Assembly: GCF_026340255.1 (NCBI RefSeq)
Contig: NZ_JAPEPJ010000001.1
Location: forward strand, 1,915,001-1,979,000
Direction of reading: 5' to 3'
Origin: Streptomyces sp. NBC_01408
Lineage (GTDB): Bacteria > Actinomycetota > Actinomycetes > Streptomycetales > Streptomycetaceae
DNA: 64,000 bases
Made by a program: the position numbers and the translations under genes. Under the pieces are notes generated by a model that was not told the DNA's origin, ran no database searches, and saw only the letters and a list, made by a program, of their open reading frames with translations. Positions 52,378-61,579 of this stretch are shown here, piece after piece (the stretch's first letter is position 1; each line of letters begins with the position of its first letter).

Positions 52378-53190
52378 CTACTGGCCGAACTTCGGCGCGT
52401 TGCGCTCGTAGACCAGCCGCAGGCCGACCAGGGTCAGCCACGGCTCGTGGTCGTCGATCACCGAGGACTCGCCGAGGACCATCGGGGCCAGGCCCCCGGT
52501 GGCGATGACGCGGACGTCGTCCGGGTCGCCGTTCGGGCCCGCCAGCTCCTTGGCCATCCGCGTGACGACCCCGTCGACCTGGCCCGCGAAGCCGTAGACC
52601 ACACCCGACTGCATCGCCTCGACCGTGGACTTGCCGATCACGTTGCGCGGACGGGCCAGCTCGATCTTGCGGAGCTGGGCGCCCCGTACGCCGAGGGCCT
52701 CCATCGAGATCTCGATGCCCGGGGCGATCACCCCGCCCACGTACTCGCCCTTCGCGGACACCGCGTCGAAGGTGGTCGCCGTACCGAAGTCGACCACGAT
52801 CGCGGGACCCCCGTAGAGCTCGACCGCCGCGACCGCGTTGATGATGCGGTCCGCGCCGACCTCCTTCGGGTTGTCCATGAGGATCGGCACGCCCGTCTTG
52901 ATGCCGGGTTCGACGAGGACCGCCGGCACGTCCCCGTAGTAGCGCCGGGTGACCTCGCGCAGCTCGTGCAGGACCGACGGCACCGTCGAGCAGATCGCGA
53001 TGCCGTGGATGCCGTCGCCCAGCTCGCTGCCGAGCATCGGGTGCATGCCCATCAGGCCCTGCATCAGCACGGCCATCTCGTCGGCCGTGCGCCGCGGGTC
53101 GGTCGAGATGCGCCAGTGCTCGACGATCTCGTCACCGTCGAACAGGCCCAGGACCGTGTGGGTGTTGCCTACGTCGATGGTGAGGAGCAC
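52378..53190 (-). CDS. coaX: Type III pantothenate kinase
   Basis: CoaX phosphorylates pantothenate, the first step of CoA synthesis. The 270-residue protein has the ASKHA motifs of the family: MLLTIDVGNTHTVLGLFDG, the adenosine-site VVDFGTATTFDAVS, and the dimer-interface GVIAPGIEISMEALG with EVGADRIINAVAA. ATG 53190 lies 3 bp after the nadC stop, so it is the last gene of the DUF2520-panC-nadB-nadC-coaX operon. This operon links pantothenate and NAD synthesis. Confidence 0.96.
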   Translation of the reverse strand: MLLTIDVGNTHTVLGLFDGDEIVEHWRISTDPRRTADEMAVLMQGLMGMHPMLGSELGDGIHGIAICSTVPSVLHELREVTRRYYGDVPAVLVEPGIKTGVPILMDNPKEVGADRIINAVAAVELYGGPAIVVDFGTATTFDAVSAKGEYVGGVIAPGIEISMEALGVRGAQLRKIELARPRNVIGKSTVEAMQSGVVYGFAGQVDGVVTRMAKELAGPNGDPDDVRVIATGGLAPMVLGESSVIDDHEPWLTLVGLRLVYERNAPKFGQ

Positions 53191-53193
53191 CGG

Positions 53194-54162
53194 TTACACC
53201 GCCTCGCGCAGATCGAGGCCGATGTCCAGGATCGGGGAGGAGTGGGTCAGCCCGCCGACGGCCAGGTACGTCACACCGGTCTCCGCGTACGCCCGGGCGA
53301 CGTCCAGGGTGAGGCGGCCCGAGGACTCCAGCACCGCGCGCCCGGCCACCAGGGCCACGGCCTCGGCCGTCTGCTCCACGGTGAAGTTGTCCAGCAGGAT
53401 CAGGTCCGCGCCGGCCGCCAGGACCTCGCCGACCTGCTCCAGGGTGTCGACCTCGACCTCGATCGGCACCTCCGGGAAGGCTTCCCGTACGGCCGCGAAG
53501 GCCTGCGCGACCCCGCCCGCCGCCACCACGTGGTTGTCCTTGACCAGCGCGGCATCCGCCAGCGACATCCGGTGGTTCACGCCGCCGCCGCAGCGCACCG
53601 CGTACTTCTCCAGCGCGCGCAGGCCCGGAGTGGTCTTGCGGGTGTCGCGGACCTTCGCGCCCGTGCCCTCCAGGACGTCCGCCCAGCGCCGGGTCGCCGT
53701 CGCGATGCCCGACAGCCGGCACATGATGTTCAGCGCGCTGCGCTCGCCGGTCAGCAGGTCGCGGGTGCGCGAGCGTACGGACAGCAGCACCTGCCCGGCC
53801 TTCACCGAGTCACCGTCCTCCACATGGCGCTCGACCTCGAAGGTGTCGGTGCACACCACGGAGAACACGGCCTCCGCGATCCGCAGGCCCGCCACGACGC
53901 CGTCCTCGCGCGCGACGAAGTCGGCGACCGCCTCGGCGTCCTCGGGGACGGTCGCGACGGTGGTCACGTCGACGCCGCCGTCCAGGTCCTCGGACAGCGC
54001 CATGTGCGCGATGTCCTCGACCTCGATCGGGTCCAGGCCCGCGTCCGCCAGCAGTTGGACCAGCGCCGGGTCGAGGCCGCTCTCCTCGCCGTCGCCGCAG
54101 CCGCAGTCGTCGCCGCAGCCGCCTTCGTTCTGGTCGATCAGGGGGAGTTCGGGGGTGCTCAC
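53194..54162 (-). CDS. nadC: Nicotinate-nucleotide pyrophosphorylase (carboxylating)
   Basis: NadC makes nicotinate mononucleotide from quinolinate and PRPP. The 322-residue protein has a Cys-rich N-terminal insert (GGCGDDCGCGDGEESG), then the QPRTase core: EDLDGGVDVTTVATVPEDAE, ALNIMCRLSGIATATRRWA, DTRKTTPGLRALEKYAVRCG, LDNFTVEQ. GTG 54162 is favoured because GGAG lies nine bases upstream; GTG 54168 overlapping the nadB stop is the alternative. The Cys cluster could bind a metal; not known from the family to my knowledge. Confidence 0.95.
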   Translation of the reverse strand: MSTPELPLIDQNEGGCGDDCGCGDGEESGLDPALVQLLADAGLDPIEVEDIAHMALSEDLDGGVDVTTVATVPEDAEAVADFVAREDGVVAGLRIAEAVFSVVCTDTFEVERHVEDGDSVKAGQVLLSVRSRTRDLLTGERSALNIMCRLSGIATATRRWADVLEGTGAKVRDTRKTTPGLRALEKYAVRCGGGVNHRMSLADAALVKDNHVVAAGGVAQAFAAVREAFPEVPIEVEVDTLEQVGEVLAAGADLILLDNFTVEQTAEAVALVAGRAVLESSGRLTLDVARAYAETGVTYLAVGGLTHSSPILDIGLDLREAV

Positions 54163-54164
54163 GG

Positions 54165-55916
54165 TCACTTCTCCAGGCTGGGGGGGTTCGGGGAGTTCAG
54201 GGGGACGCGTACGGACGGGAAGTCCGCCGAGTCGGTGGGGGTGACGACCAGCGCCCGCTTCTCGGTCGCGGAGAGCCGGACGACGAGGTGGCGGCGCCAG
54301 GCGGCGTCGTCCCGGTCCGGGTGGTCCTCGCGCCAGTGGCAGCCACGGGTCTCCACGCGCCGTTCGGCGGCGGCGACCAGGACGCGGGCCACGCACAGCA
54401 GGTTCGTGGCCTCCCAGGTGTCCACCCCCGGTTCGGCGGTCTTGCCGTGCGCCTCCAGGCCGTTCAGGGCGGTCGTGTACAGCCCTTCGAGGGCCTCGGC
54501 GGCCCGGCGCAGCGACGCGGCCGAGCGCAGCACGCCCGCGCCGTCCGTCATGATCCGCTGGACCTCGTAGCGCGCCCCGGCGGGCTGGAGCGGGCCGGTC
54601 GCGGGGACCGGGATGCCCGGGCCGGTGCCGGAGCGGGCCTGCGCGACGATGTCGTCGGCGATCCGCTCGGCGAAGACCAGGCCCTCCAGCAGGGAGTTGG
54701 AGGCCAGCCGGTTCGCGCCGTGCACGCCGGTGCAGGCGACCTCGCCGCACGCGTACAGGCCGGGGACGGTGGTGCGCCCGTGCAGGTCGGTCCGTACGCC
54801 GCCGGACGCGTAGTGCGCGGCCGGGGCGACCGGGATCGGCTCCGTCACCGGGTCGATGCCGTGGGCGCGGCAGGCGGCCAGGATGGTGGGGAAGCGCTGC
54901 TCCCACATCTCGGCGCCGAAGTGCCGGGCGTCCAGGTACATGTGCTGGGCGCCCTGCTCCTGCATGCGGCGCATGATGCCCTTGGCGACGATGTCCCGCG
55001 GGGCCAGCTCGGCGAGCTCGTGCTGCCCGGTCATGAAGCGGACGCCGTCCGCGTCGACGAGGTACGCGCCCTCGCCGCGGACCGCCTCCGACACCAGCGG
55101 CTGCTGCCCCTCGGCGTCCGGGCCGAGGAACAGCACCGTCGGGTGGAACTGCACGAATTCCAGGTCGGAGACCTCGGCCCCGGCCCGCAGGGCGAGGGCG
55201 ACGCCGTCGCCGGTGGACACCGACGGGTTGGTGGTGGCGGAGAAGACCTGGCCCATGCCGCCGGTCGCGAGGATCACGTCGGGGGCGTGGACGGCGCCCA
55301 CCCCGTCGTGCTGGCCCTCGCCCATGACGTGCAGGGTGACGCCCGCCGTACGGCCTTCGGCGTCCTGGAGGAGGTCCAGGACCAGCGCGTTCTCGACGGT
55401 TTCGATGCCCGCCGCCTGCACGGCCTCGACGAGCGCCCGGGAGATCTCGGCGCCCGTGGCGTCGCCGCCCGCATGGGCGATCCGGCGCCGGTGGTGGCCG
55501 CCCTCGCGGGTGAGCTCTATCTCGCCGGTCGCGGCGGAGGTGTCGAAGACCGCACCGGCCGCCATGAGCCGGCGCACCGCGTCGGGGCCCTCGGTGACCA
55601 GCAGCCGTACGGCGGCCTCGTCGCACAGGCCCGCGCCCGCGACCAGCGTGTCGTCCAGGTGCTGCTCGGGGGTGTCGCCCTCGCCGAGGGCGGCGGCGAT
55701 GCCGCCCTGGGCCCAGCGGGTGGAGCCGTCGTCGAGGCGGGCCTTGGTGACCACGACGGTACGGCGGCCCGCGGCGGCGCAGCGCAGCGCGGCCGTCAGA
55801 CCCGCGACGCCGGAGCCGACGACCACGACGTCGGCTTCGACGGACCAGCCTGGGGCCGGGGCGTGCAACCGTATGCCGGTGCCGCCCGACCCGATGCCTC
55901 TGCCTGGGGTGCTCAC
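54165..55916 (-). CDS. nadB: L-aspartate oxidase
   Basis: NadB oxidises L-aspartate to iminoaspartate, the first step of NAD synthesis (NadA, its partner, is not in this window). The 583-residue FAD protein has the dinucleotide-binding motif [20 protein letters not shown], the substrate region [26 protein letters not shown], and [20 protein letters not shown] near the FAD ribityl site. GTG 55916 overlaps the panC stop by 4 bp. The first ~25 residues are a Gly-rich extension. Confidence 0.95.
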   Translation of the reverse strand: MSTPGRGIGSGGTGIRLHAPAPGWSVEADVVVVGSGVAGLTAALRCAAAGRRTVVVTKARLDDGSTRWAQGGIAAALGEGDTPEQHLDDTLVAGAGLCDEAAVRLLVTEGPDAVRRLMAAGAVFDTSAATGEIELTREGGHHRRRIAHAGGDATGAEISRALVEAVQAAGIETVENALVLDLLQDAEGRTAGVTLHVMGEGQHDGVGAVHAPDVILATGGMGQVFSATTNPSVSTGDGVALALRAGAEVSDLEFVQFHPTVLFLGPDAEGQQPLVSEAVRGEGAYLVDADGVRFMTGQHELAELAPRDIVAKGIMRRMQEQGAQHMYLDARHFGAEMWEQRFPTILAACRAHGIDPVTEPIPVAPAAHYASGGVRTDLHGRTTVPGLYACGEVACTGVHGANRLASNSLLEGLVFAERIADDIVAQARSGTGPGIPVPATGPLQPAGARYEVQRIMTDGAGVLRSAASLRRAAEALEGLYTTALNGLEAHGKTAEPGVDTWEATNLLCVARVLVAAAERRVETRGCHWREDHPDRDDAAWRRHLVVRLSATEKRALVVTPTDSADFPSVRVPLNSPNPPSLEK

Positions 55917-56905
55917 GCGTGTGCTCCGAATTCCAATGGGATGTTGTCGATCAGCCGGGTCGTGCCCACCTTCGCGGCGACGGCCAGCACGGCCTGCCCG
56001 GTGAAGTCGGGGCCGGCCTCGGAGAAGTCCTGCGGGTCGACCAGCGCCAGGTAGTCCAGGACCAGCGGCGGCTCCTGCCGGCCCGCCTCCTGGAGCACGT
56101 GGTGCGCGGCGGCCCGTACGGCGTCGGGCAGCCCGGTGCCCGCGGCCGAGACGGCGTGCGCGTCGGCCGAGGCGCGGATCTCGCCGAGCCGGGCCAGCGC
56201 GGTCGCCCGCCCGTCGCTGGCCGGGGACGCCTCGGCGCGGGCGCGCAGCGCCGCCTGCGCGGCGAGCCGGTCCTGCCCGGCGAACAGGGCGCGGGACAGG
56301 GCCAGGGCGGTGCGCCGCTCGGCGCGCGAGAGGTAGCGGTTGCGGGAGGACAGCGCCAGCCCGTCCTCCTCGCGGACGGTCGCTACGCCGACCACCTCGA
56401 CGGGGAAGTTCAGATCGGTCACCATGCGCCGGATCAGGGCCAGTTGCTGCGCGTCCTTCTGGCCGAAGAGGGCCAGGTCGGGGCGGGTGAGGTGGAGCAG
56501 CTTGGCGACGACGGTCAGCATGCCGTCGAAGTGGCCGGGGCGGGTGGAGCCTTCGAGGCGTTCCCCCATGGGCCCGGCGCTGATCCGCACCTGCGGGTCG
56601 CCGCCCGGGTACACCTCGTCCACGGACGGGGCGAACACGGCGTCGGCTCCCGCCTCCTCGGCGATCCGCAGATCGGCGTCGAGGGTGCGCGGGTAGCGGT
56701 CGAGGTCCTCGCCCGCCCCGAACTGCAAGGGGTTCACGAAGACGGTGACGACGACCTGGCCCTCGGGGCCGGCCTGTTCGCGGGCGGTGCGGATGAGGGT
56801 GGCGTGCCCCTCGTGCAGGGCGCCCATGGTCATCACGACGGCCCTGCGGCCGGTGCGCGGGAGCTTCAGGAGCTCCTCGGACGTGTCGAGCAGCAGCCCG
56901 TTCAC
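55913..56905 (-). CDS. panC: Pantothenate synthetase
   Basis: PanC joins pantoate and beta-alanine using ATP. The 330-residue protein has the HIGH-like motif [54 protein letters not shown] and the KMSKS-like [11 protein letters not shown]. It carries an insertion of about 40 residues ([19 protein letters not shown]) compared with the minimal family. GTG 56905 overlaps the stop of the DUF2520 gene by 4 bp, so translation is coupled. Confidence 0.95.
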   Translation of the reverse strand: MNGLLLDTSEELLKLPRTGRRAVVMTMGALHEGHATLIRTAREQAGPEGQVVVTVFVNPLQFGAGEDLDRYPRTLDADLRIAEEAGADAVFAPSVDEVYPGGDPQVRISAGPMGERLEGSTRPGHFDGMLTVVAKLLHLTRPDLALFGQKDAQQLALIRRMVTDLNFPVEVVGVATVREEDGLALSSRNRYLSRAERRTALALSRALFAGQDRLAAQAALRARAEASPASDGRATALARLGEIRASADAHAVSAAGTGLPDAVRAAAHHVLQEAGRQEPPLVLDYLALVDPQDFSEAGPDFTGQAVLAVAAKVGTTRLIDNIPLEFGAHA

Positions 56906-57819
56906 AGGTCACCGCCCCCGTTCGGGTCCGCGTCGTCGGCGAGTACGCCGAGCAGGTCCTCGGCGAGTTCGGGCTTGAGCAGGCCGTGCGCGAGGGCCCG
57001 GTCGGCGGTGGTGCGGGCCATGGCCAGGTACCCGGCGACCGCGGCGGGCGCGTGCTTGCGCAGCTCCGAGACGTGCGCGGCGACCGTACCGGCGTCACCG
57101 CGGGCCACCGGACCCGTCAGGGCGGCGTCCCCGGAGCGCAGGGCGTTGTCCAGGGCCGCGCCGAGCAGCGGGCCGAGCATCCGGTCGGGGTGCTCGACCC
57201 CGGCCTTGCGCAGCAGCTCCATCGACTGTGCCACCAGGGTGACCAGGTGGTTCGCGCCGAGGGCCAGGGCCGCGTGGTACAGCGGCCGGGCCTCCTCGGC
57301 GATCCACTCGGGCTCCCCGCCCATCTCGATGACCAGGGCCTCGGCGGCGAGCCGCAGCTCCTCGGGGGCGGTGACGCCGAAGGAGCAGCCGGCCAGCCGC
57401 TGCACGTCGACCTCGGTGCCGGTGAAGGTCATCGCCGGGTGCAGGGCCAGCGGCAGGGCGCCCGCGCGCCGCGCGGGATCCAGTACGGCGGTCCCGTACC
57501 GCCCGGAGGTGTGGACGAGGAGCTGGCCGGGGCGGACCGCGCCGGTCTCGGCGAGGCCCTCGACGAGGGAGGGCAGCGCGTCGTCCGGGACGGTGAGGAG
57601 CACCAGGTCGGCGTGGGCCAGCACCTGCGCGGGCGGGACCACGGGGACGTCGGGCAGCATGCGGGCGGCGCGCCGCAGGGACGCGTCGGAGACCCCGGAC
57701 ACGGCGACGGGCCGGTGTCCGGCCTGCTGGAGCGCGCGGGCCAGGGCCGGGCCGACCCGGCCGGCTCCGACGACGCCGACGGCGAGCCGGGCAGGGCGCG
57801 GCTGCTGTGAAGAGTTCAC
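56902..57819 (-). CDS. Rossmann-fold / DUF2520 oxidoreductase
   Basis: The 305-residue protein has an N-terminal Rossmann fold ([20 protein letters not shown]) related to ketopantoate and pyrroline-carboxylate reductases, and a C-terminal DUF2520 helical domain ([20 protein letters not shown]). It heads the operon before panC, so it may provide pantoate by reducing ketopantoate; this is inference from position and fold. Start ATG 57819. The promoter should lie in the 137-bp gap to the divergent threonine aldolase-like gene. Confidence 0.88.
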   Translation of the reverse strand: MNSSQQPRPARLAVGVVGAGRVGPALARALQQAGHRPVAVSGVSDASLRRAARMLPDVPVVPPAQVLAHADLVLLTVPDDALPSLVEGLAETGAVRPGQLLVHTSGRYGTAVLDPARRAGALPLALHPAMTFTGTEVDVQRLAGCSFGVTAPEELRLAAEALVIEMGGEPEWIAEEARPLYHAALALGANHLVTLVAQSMELLRKAGVEHPDRMLGPLLGAALDNALRSGDAALTGPVARGDAGTVAAHVSELRKHAPAAVAGYLAMARTTADRALAHGLLKPELAEDLLGVLADDADPNGGGDL

Positions 57820-57956
57820 GCGGGGAGGGCCTTCCGTTCCAGTCCGCGGGGGGTACCGGACGATACGCCGCCATGCTAGATGAGTGAGCCCGAAGTGGCG
57901 TCGTCCGCCCGTGAGGGCGGGCGGGGGAGCCGCGTCCCGTCGGCGATGATCGGGGC

Positions 57957-59078
57957 ATGAGCGACGACACGGAGCGTACGAAGCGGCTGGTAGCGGCCTG
58001 GCGCGGAGCGGGACGGGTGCTGTCCCGCAGCCTGCTGGAGCCGACGGTCGGGGAGCTGCTCCGCGGGCTCGCCGAAGCCCCCTACGACCAGGACGAACCC
58101 GCCGACGTGTACGGGGACGGGGTGGTCGCCGAGCTGGAGCGGCGGGTCGCGGAGCTCCTCGGCACCGAGGACGCGGCCTTCTTCCCGTCCGGGACGATGG
58201 CCCAGCAGATCGCCCTGCGGTGCTGGGCGGGGCGGACGGGCAGCCCGGTCGTGGCCCTGCACCCGATGAGCCACCCGGAGCGCTGGGAGGAGGCCGCGCT
58301 GCCGGTCGTCGCCGGCCTGCGCACGGTGTACCCGACGACGGAGGCCCGCCAGCCGGAGCCCGCGGAGCTCCGGGACCTCCCCGAGCCCTTCGGCACGCTG
58401 ATGCTGGAGCTGCCGCTGCGGGACGCGGGCTTCCTGCTCCCGTCCTGGGAGGAGCTGACGGCGCTGGTCGACGCGGCCCGCGAACGCGAGGCGGTGGTCC
58501 ACTTCGACGGGGCCCGGCTGTGGGAGTCCACCGTGCACTTCGGCCGCCCGCTGCCGGAGATCGCGGGGCTGGCCGACTCGGTCTACGTCTCCTTCTACAA
58601 GTCCCTCGGCGGCCTCAGCGGGGCGGCCCTGGCCGGGCCCGCGTCCTTCGTGGAGGAGACCCGGGTCTGGCGCCACCGCTACGGGGGCCGGGTCTTCCGC
58701 CAGTTCCCGCAGGCCCTCGCGGCGCTGGCCGGGCTGGAGCGGGAGCTGCCCAGGCTCCCGGAGTACGTCGCGCAGGCGCGGGTGGTGGCCGGTGCGCTGC
58801 GCGATGCGTTCGCGCAGGCCGAGGTCCCCTGGTTCCGGATCCACCCGGAGGAGCCGCACACGCACCAGTTCCAGGTGTGGCTCCCGTACGAGGCGGACCG
58901 CCTCACGGACGCGGGGCTGCGGCTGGCGGAGGAGACGGGCACGGTCCTGTTCCGCCGCTGGTCCCCCGACGGGCCGCCCGGCCTGTCGGTGACCGAACTG
59001 GACATCACGGAGCCGGGCCTGGCCTGGACGGCCGCGGACGTCCGCGAGGCGGCCTCGGCCTTCGTGTCCCGGTTGTAG
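57957..59078 (+). CDS. Threonine aldolase-like PLP enzyme
   Basis: The 373-residue protein belongs to the fold-type I beta-eliminating lyases: FFPSGTMAQQIALRCWAG, VVHFDGARLWESTVHFG (PLP-binding Asp) and Lys215 in SFYKSLGGLSGAALAG, which holds PLP. Low-specificity L-threonine aldolases cleave threonine and allo-threonine to glycine and acetaldehyde. The N-terminal 45 residues differ from the classical family, so substrate is not certain. ATG 57957; divergent from the pantothenate-NAD operon. Confidence 0.85.
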   Translation: MSDDTERTKRLVAAWRGAGRVLSRSLLEPTVGELLRGLAEAPYDQDEPADVYGDGVVAELERRVAELLGTEDAAFFPSGTMAQQIALRCWAGRTGSPVVALHPMSHPERWEEAALPVVAGLRTVYPTTEARQPEPAELRDLPEPFGTLMLELPLRDAGFLLPSWEELTALVDAAREREAVVHFDGARLWESTVHFGRPLPEIAGLADSVYVSFYKSLGGLSGAALAGPASFVEETRVWRHRYGGRVFRQFPQALAALAGLERELPRLPEYVAQARVVAGALRDAFAQAEVPWFRIHPEEPHTHQFQVWLPYEADRLTDAGLRLAEETGTVLFRRWSPDGPPGLSVTELDITEPGLAWTAADVREAASAFVSRL

Positions 59079-59208
59079 CCCGTGTCGGGGTGTCGGGGGT
59101 CTCACGTCGGAAAACACCGAATTCCGCGGAAGTCACCGGCACGGGTCCACCGTGGCGCTACCGTCCCTCCACGGAAACGACCGGCGGCCTGTGACCGGAG
59201 GAGACACC

Positions 59209-59472
59209 ATGACCGCTCAGCCCGTGTGGCGGAAGTCCTCGTTCTGCGGTGAGGGAGACGCCTGCGTCTACGTCGCCACCGCGCCCGGATCCCTGGTGCG
59301 GGTCGCCGACCGGGCCGATCCGGCGCACCTGGTCCTCGCCACGACCCGGGGGGCCTGGGGAGAGTTCCTGCGCGCGGTCAAGGACTCGGCCCGACCCGGT
59401 GGCCCTCCTGGCGGCCTCCCCGGCGGGGTCCCGGCGCGCCGAGAGGGATCTCAGGGGATTTTGTCCGATTAG
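59209..59472 (+). CDS. DUF397 (BldB-like) protein, second copy
   Basis: The 87-residue protein has the DUF397 pattern WRKSSFCGEGDACVYVA, then VRVADRADPAHLVLATTRGA and a helix WGEFLRAVKDSA, followed by a Gly/Pro tail. ATG 59209 has a strong GGAGGAG upstream. No XRE-DUF5753 gene is next to it, so this copy is an orphan, unlike the one at 3257. No TGCACGTGCA operator is present upstream. Confidence 0.85.
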   Translation: MTAQPVWRKSSFCGEGDACVYVATAPGSLVRVADRADPAHLVLATTRGAWGEFLRAVKDSARPGGPPGGLPGGVPARREGSQGILSD

Positions 59473-59488
59473 CGCGTATCTTCGGCCC

Positions 59489-60094
59489 ATGCCCACGCCC
59501 TACGGATCCCGCGGCGGCATGGCGTTCAGCGCTGCCGAGCTGCACGTGCTCAGGCGCTCACTCGCCCACGCCCTTCAGTCCTCCTCGGCCCCCCTGGCGG
59601 CCGCGGAGGTCCAGGACTGCCTGCGCCTCGCGCAGTCGGTGGACGACGCGGTACAGGAGGCGGGCCGGCTCAGAGCCTTCCTCCTGGAGGATCTGGGCCG
59701 CTACCGGGCCGCGCTGCCCGGCAGCCTCTCCGGATACCTGGAGCTGCTCCAGGACGCCCTCGCCGCAGGGTACGAGCCGGTCCCCGACGATCTGGCCGCG
59801 CTGCGCGCGCTGCGCGGCAACCCCGTGGCGGCGGCGCTGCTGGAGCGGGCCCAGACCGTGGCGGAGCGCTCCGTACGCAGGCGGCTGTCGACGGCGCCCG
59901 CGCCCCGCACCCGGCTGCTGGCGCTGGCCGGCGGGCAGGGCCCCAAGCCGGGTCCGTCGCCGCGTCCCCGTCCGGCAGCCGAGCCGCCCAAGGAGGAGCC
60001 GCGCCCGGAGCGGCCCGTCCCGACCCCGGGCGAGGTGTTCCCGCCACGCCGGAAGCCCGTTCCGCCCCCGGCCGCGGACCGCGCCGCCGGGTAG
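59489..60094 (+). CDS. Conserved hypothetical protein
   Basis: The 201-residue protein has a helical N-terminal half (SAAELHVLRRSLAHALQSSS, VQDCLRLAQSVDDAVQEAGR, YLELLQDALAAGYEPVPDDL) and a Pro/Arg-rich disordered C-terminus. No enzyme motif is seen. ATG 59489 lies 6 nt after a TATCTT -10-like box (59477-59482), so the mRNA may be leaderless; ATG 59519 is another option. It is followed by a small membrane protein gene after 14 bp. Confidence 0.75.
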   Translation: MPTPYGSRGGMAFSAAELHVLRRSLAHALQSSSAPLAAAEVQDCLRLAQSVDDAVQEAGRLRAFLLEDLGRYRAALPGSLSGYLELLQDALAAGYEPVPDDLAALRALRGNPVAAALLERAQTVAERSVRRRLSTAPAPRTRLLALAGGQGPKPGPSPRPRPAAEPPKEEPRPERPVPTPGEVFPPRRKPVPPPAADRAAG

Positions 60095-60108
60095 CTAGTC
60101 TGGGGGGC

Positions 60109-60276
60109 ATGGACTACGTCTCCGCGCTCGTGCCCCCCATCGTGATGGCCGCGTTCTTCATCGCTCTCGTCGTGACGATCGTGAAGACCCAGGGCGGCGC
60201 GAACAAGGCCAAGGAGGACGCGGCGGTCGACGCCGTGATCGCCCGGGCCGAGGCCGCTCAGCAGACCCGGAAGTAG
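60109..60276 (+). CDS. Small membrane protein (55 residues)
   Basis: A frame from ATG 60109 to TAG 60276 encodes MDYVSALVPPIVMAAFFIAL..., with one membrane helix (about residues 7-26) and a charged C-terminal helix (NKAKEDAAVDAVIARAEAAQ). GGGGGG lies directly upstream. Small proteins of this type recur in Streptomyces near the BlaI-like gene, as far as I recall; function unknown. It is on the same strand as, and 14 bp after, the previous hypothetical gene. Confidence 0.75.
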   Translation: MDYVSALVPPIVMAAFFIALVVTIVKTQGGANKAKEDAAVDAVIARAEAAQQTRK

Positions 60277-60381
60277 TACCGCCCGGCCCGGCGCACTCCG
60301 CACTGGCTTTTCGCCCATTTTGTTGCGCGTTGTCGACCCAATAGCCGGGCAATTCCATACATACCGCACTATCGTGCTGCT

Positions 60382-60873
60382 GTGCCTCGCCCCTTGGGAG
60401 ATCTCGAAGACGCAGTCATGACGCGGGTGTGGCAGTGGAACCGCCCGGTCACCGTTCGGGAAGTACTGGAAGACCTTCAGCAGGAACGGTCCATCGCCTA
60501 CACCACGGTCATGACCGTTATGGACAATCTTCATCAGAAGGGCTGGGTCCGCCGGGAGGCGGAAGGCCGCGCCTATCGATATACGGCCGTCTCCACCCGC
60601 GCCGCCTACTCGGCCGCACTGATGAACGAAGCCTGGTCGACGAGCGACAACCCCGCGGCCGCTCTCGTCGCCTTCTTCGGCATGATGTCCGCGGAACAGC
60701 GCGAAGCCCTCCGCGACGCCGTACGGATCGTCCAGCACGACGACGAGTCCGCCGCGGAACCCTCGACGGAACCCTCCGCAGAACCCGCCGCCGAAGCACC
60801 GTCCGCCCAGGCGCCCGCGGAGCCCGAAGCAGAAGAGGGCTCCGCCGCGCGGCGGGACGAGCCGGGGCGATAA
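60382..60873 (+). CDS. BlaI/MecI/CopY-family transcriptional regulator
   Basis: The 163-residue protein has the BlaI winged helix (LGDLEDAVMTRVWQWNRPVT, YTTVMTVMDNLHQKGWVRRE, GRAYRYTAVSTR) and an extended acidic Glu/Ala/Pro-rich C-terminus. The sensor protease BlaR1 usually paired with it is not encoded here. The start is GTG 60382, with TATCGT (60370-60375) six bases before it, so the mRNA may be leaderless. The acetyltransferase gene follows after 11 bp. Confidence 0.9.
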   Translation: MPRPLGDLEDAVMTRVWQWNRPVTVREVLEDLQQERSIAYTTVMTVMDNLHQKGWVRREAEGRAYRYTAVSTRAAYSAALMNEAWSTSDNPAAALVAFFGMMSAEQREALRDAVRIVQHDDESAAEPSTEPSAEPAAEAPSAQAPAEPEAEEGSAARRDEPGR

Positions 60874-60884
60874 CGTCCGGGGCC

Positions 60885-61415
60885 ATGGGAGAGTTTTCCA
60901 CTGCACACGCAGAAACAGTGACGATCCGCCGCGCCCGCACCGGTGATGTTCCCGCGCTGCGCCGCCTGCTCGACCAGTACGTGCAGCAGCGGATCCTCCT
61001 CGACAAAGCGCCCGTCGTCCTTTACGAGGACATCCAGGAGTTCTGGGTCGCGGAACGCGCCTTGGACGGCCAGGTGGTGGGCTGCGGCGCTCTCCACGTC
61101 ATGTGGGAAGACCTCGCCGAAGTCCGCACTCTCGCCGTCGACCGCGAGTTGAAGGGCGGCGGAGTCGGCCACCGGGTGCTGGAGCAGTTGTTGCGCACGG
61201 CCCGCGATCTGGGGGTCAGCCGGGTTTTCTGCCTGACCTTCGAAGTGGACTTCTTCACGAAGCACGGCTTCGTCGAGATCGGCGAGACCCCCGTCGAGAC
61301 CGATGTGTACATGGAGCTCCTGCGTTCCTATGACGAGGGTGTCGCCGAGTTCCTCGGTCTCGAACGAGTGAAGCCGAACACCTTGGGCAACAGTCGGATG
61401 CTTCTGCACCTCTGA
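60885..61415 (+). CDS. GNAT amino-acid N-acetyltransferase (ArgA-like)
   Basis: The 176-residue protein is a single GNAT domain with IRRARTGDVPALRRLLDQYV, VVGCGALHVMWEDLAEVRTL, the acetyl-CoA loop RELKGGGVGHRVLEQLL, and VKPNTLGNSRMLLHL at the end. It closely resembles, from memory, the single-domain acetylglutamate synthase of Mycobacterium tuberculosis (Rv2747), so it may acetylate glutamate at the start of arginine synthesis. ATG 60885. It lies 11 bp after the BlaI-like gene and is probably co-transcribed. Confidence 0.85.
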   Translation: MGEFSTAHAETVTIRRARTGDVPALRRLLDQYVQQRILLDKAPVVLYEDIQEFWVAERALDGQVVGCGALHVMWEDLAEVRTLAVDRELKGGGVGHRVLEQLLRTARDLGVSRVFCLTFEVDFFTKHGFVEIGETPVETDVYMELLRSYDEGVAEFLGLERVKPNTLGNSRMLLHL

Positions 61416-61538
61416 TCGATCACCCCGGCTATTCCGGCGCTCGGCAGGCCTGTGGCCTATGTCCGAATCGCGCACGTTTCCCGCCCTGTTGCGGTCTCGA
61501 ACCTCTCCCGGGGGTTTGTGTTTTCCTGGCAAAAGCGG

Positions 61539-61574
61539 TTTCCTTTCCGCGTACTGCTTTTCGATGAAAGGAAA
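61539..61574 (+). promoter_or_regulatory. Inverted repeat covering the lsr2 ribosome binding site
   Basis: TTTCCTTTC (61539-61547) can pair with GAAAGGAAA (61566-61574). The second arm contains the Shine-Dalgarno sequence of lsr2, seven bases before GTG 61580. If the transcript starts upstream of 61539 the hairpin would hide the ribosome binding site. Confidence 0.55.
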
Positions 61575-61579
61575 TCCCG

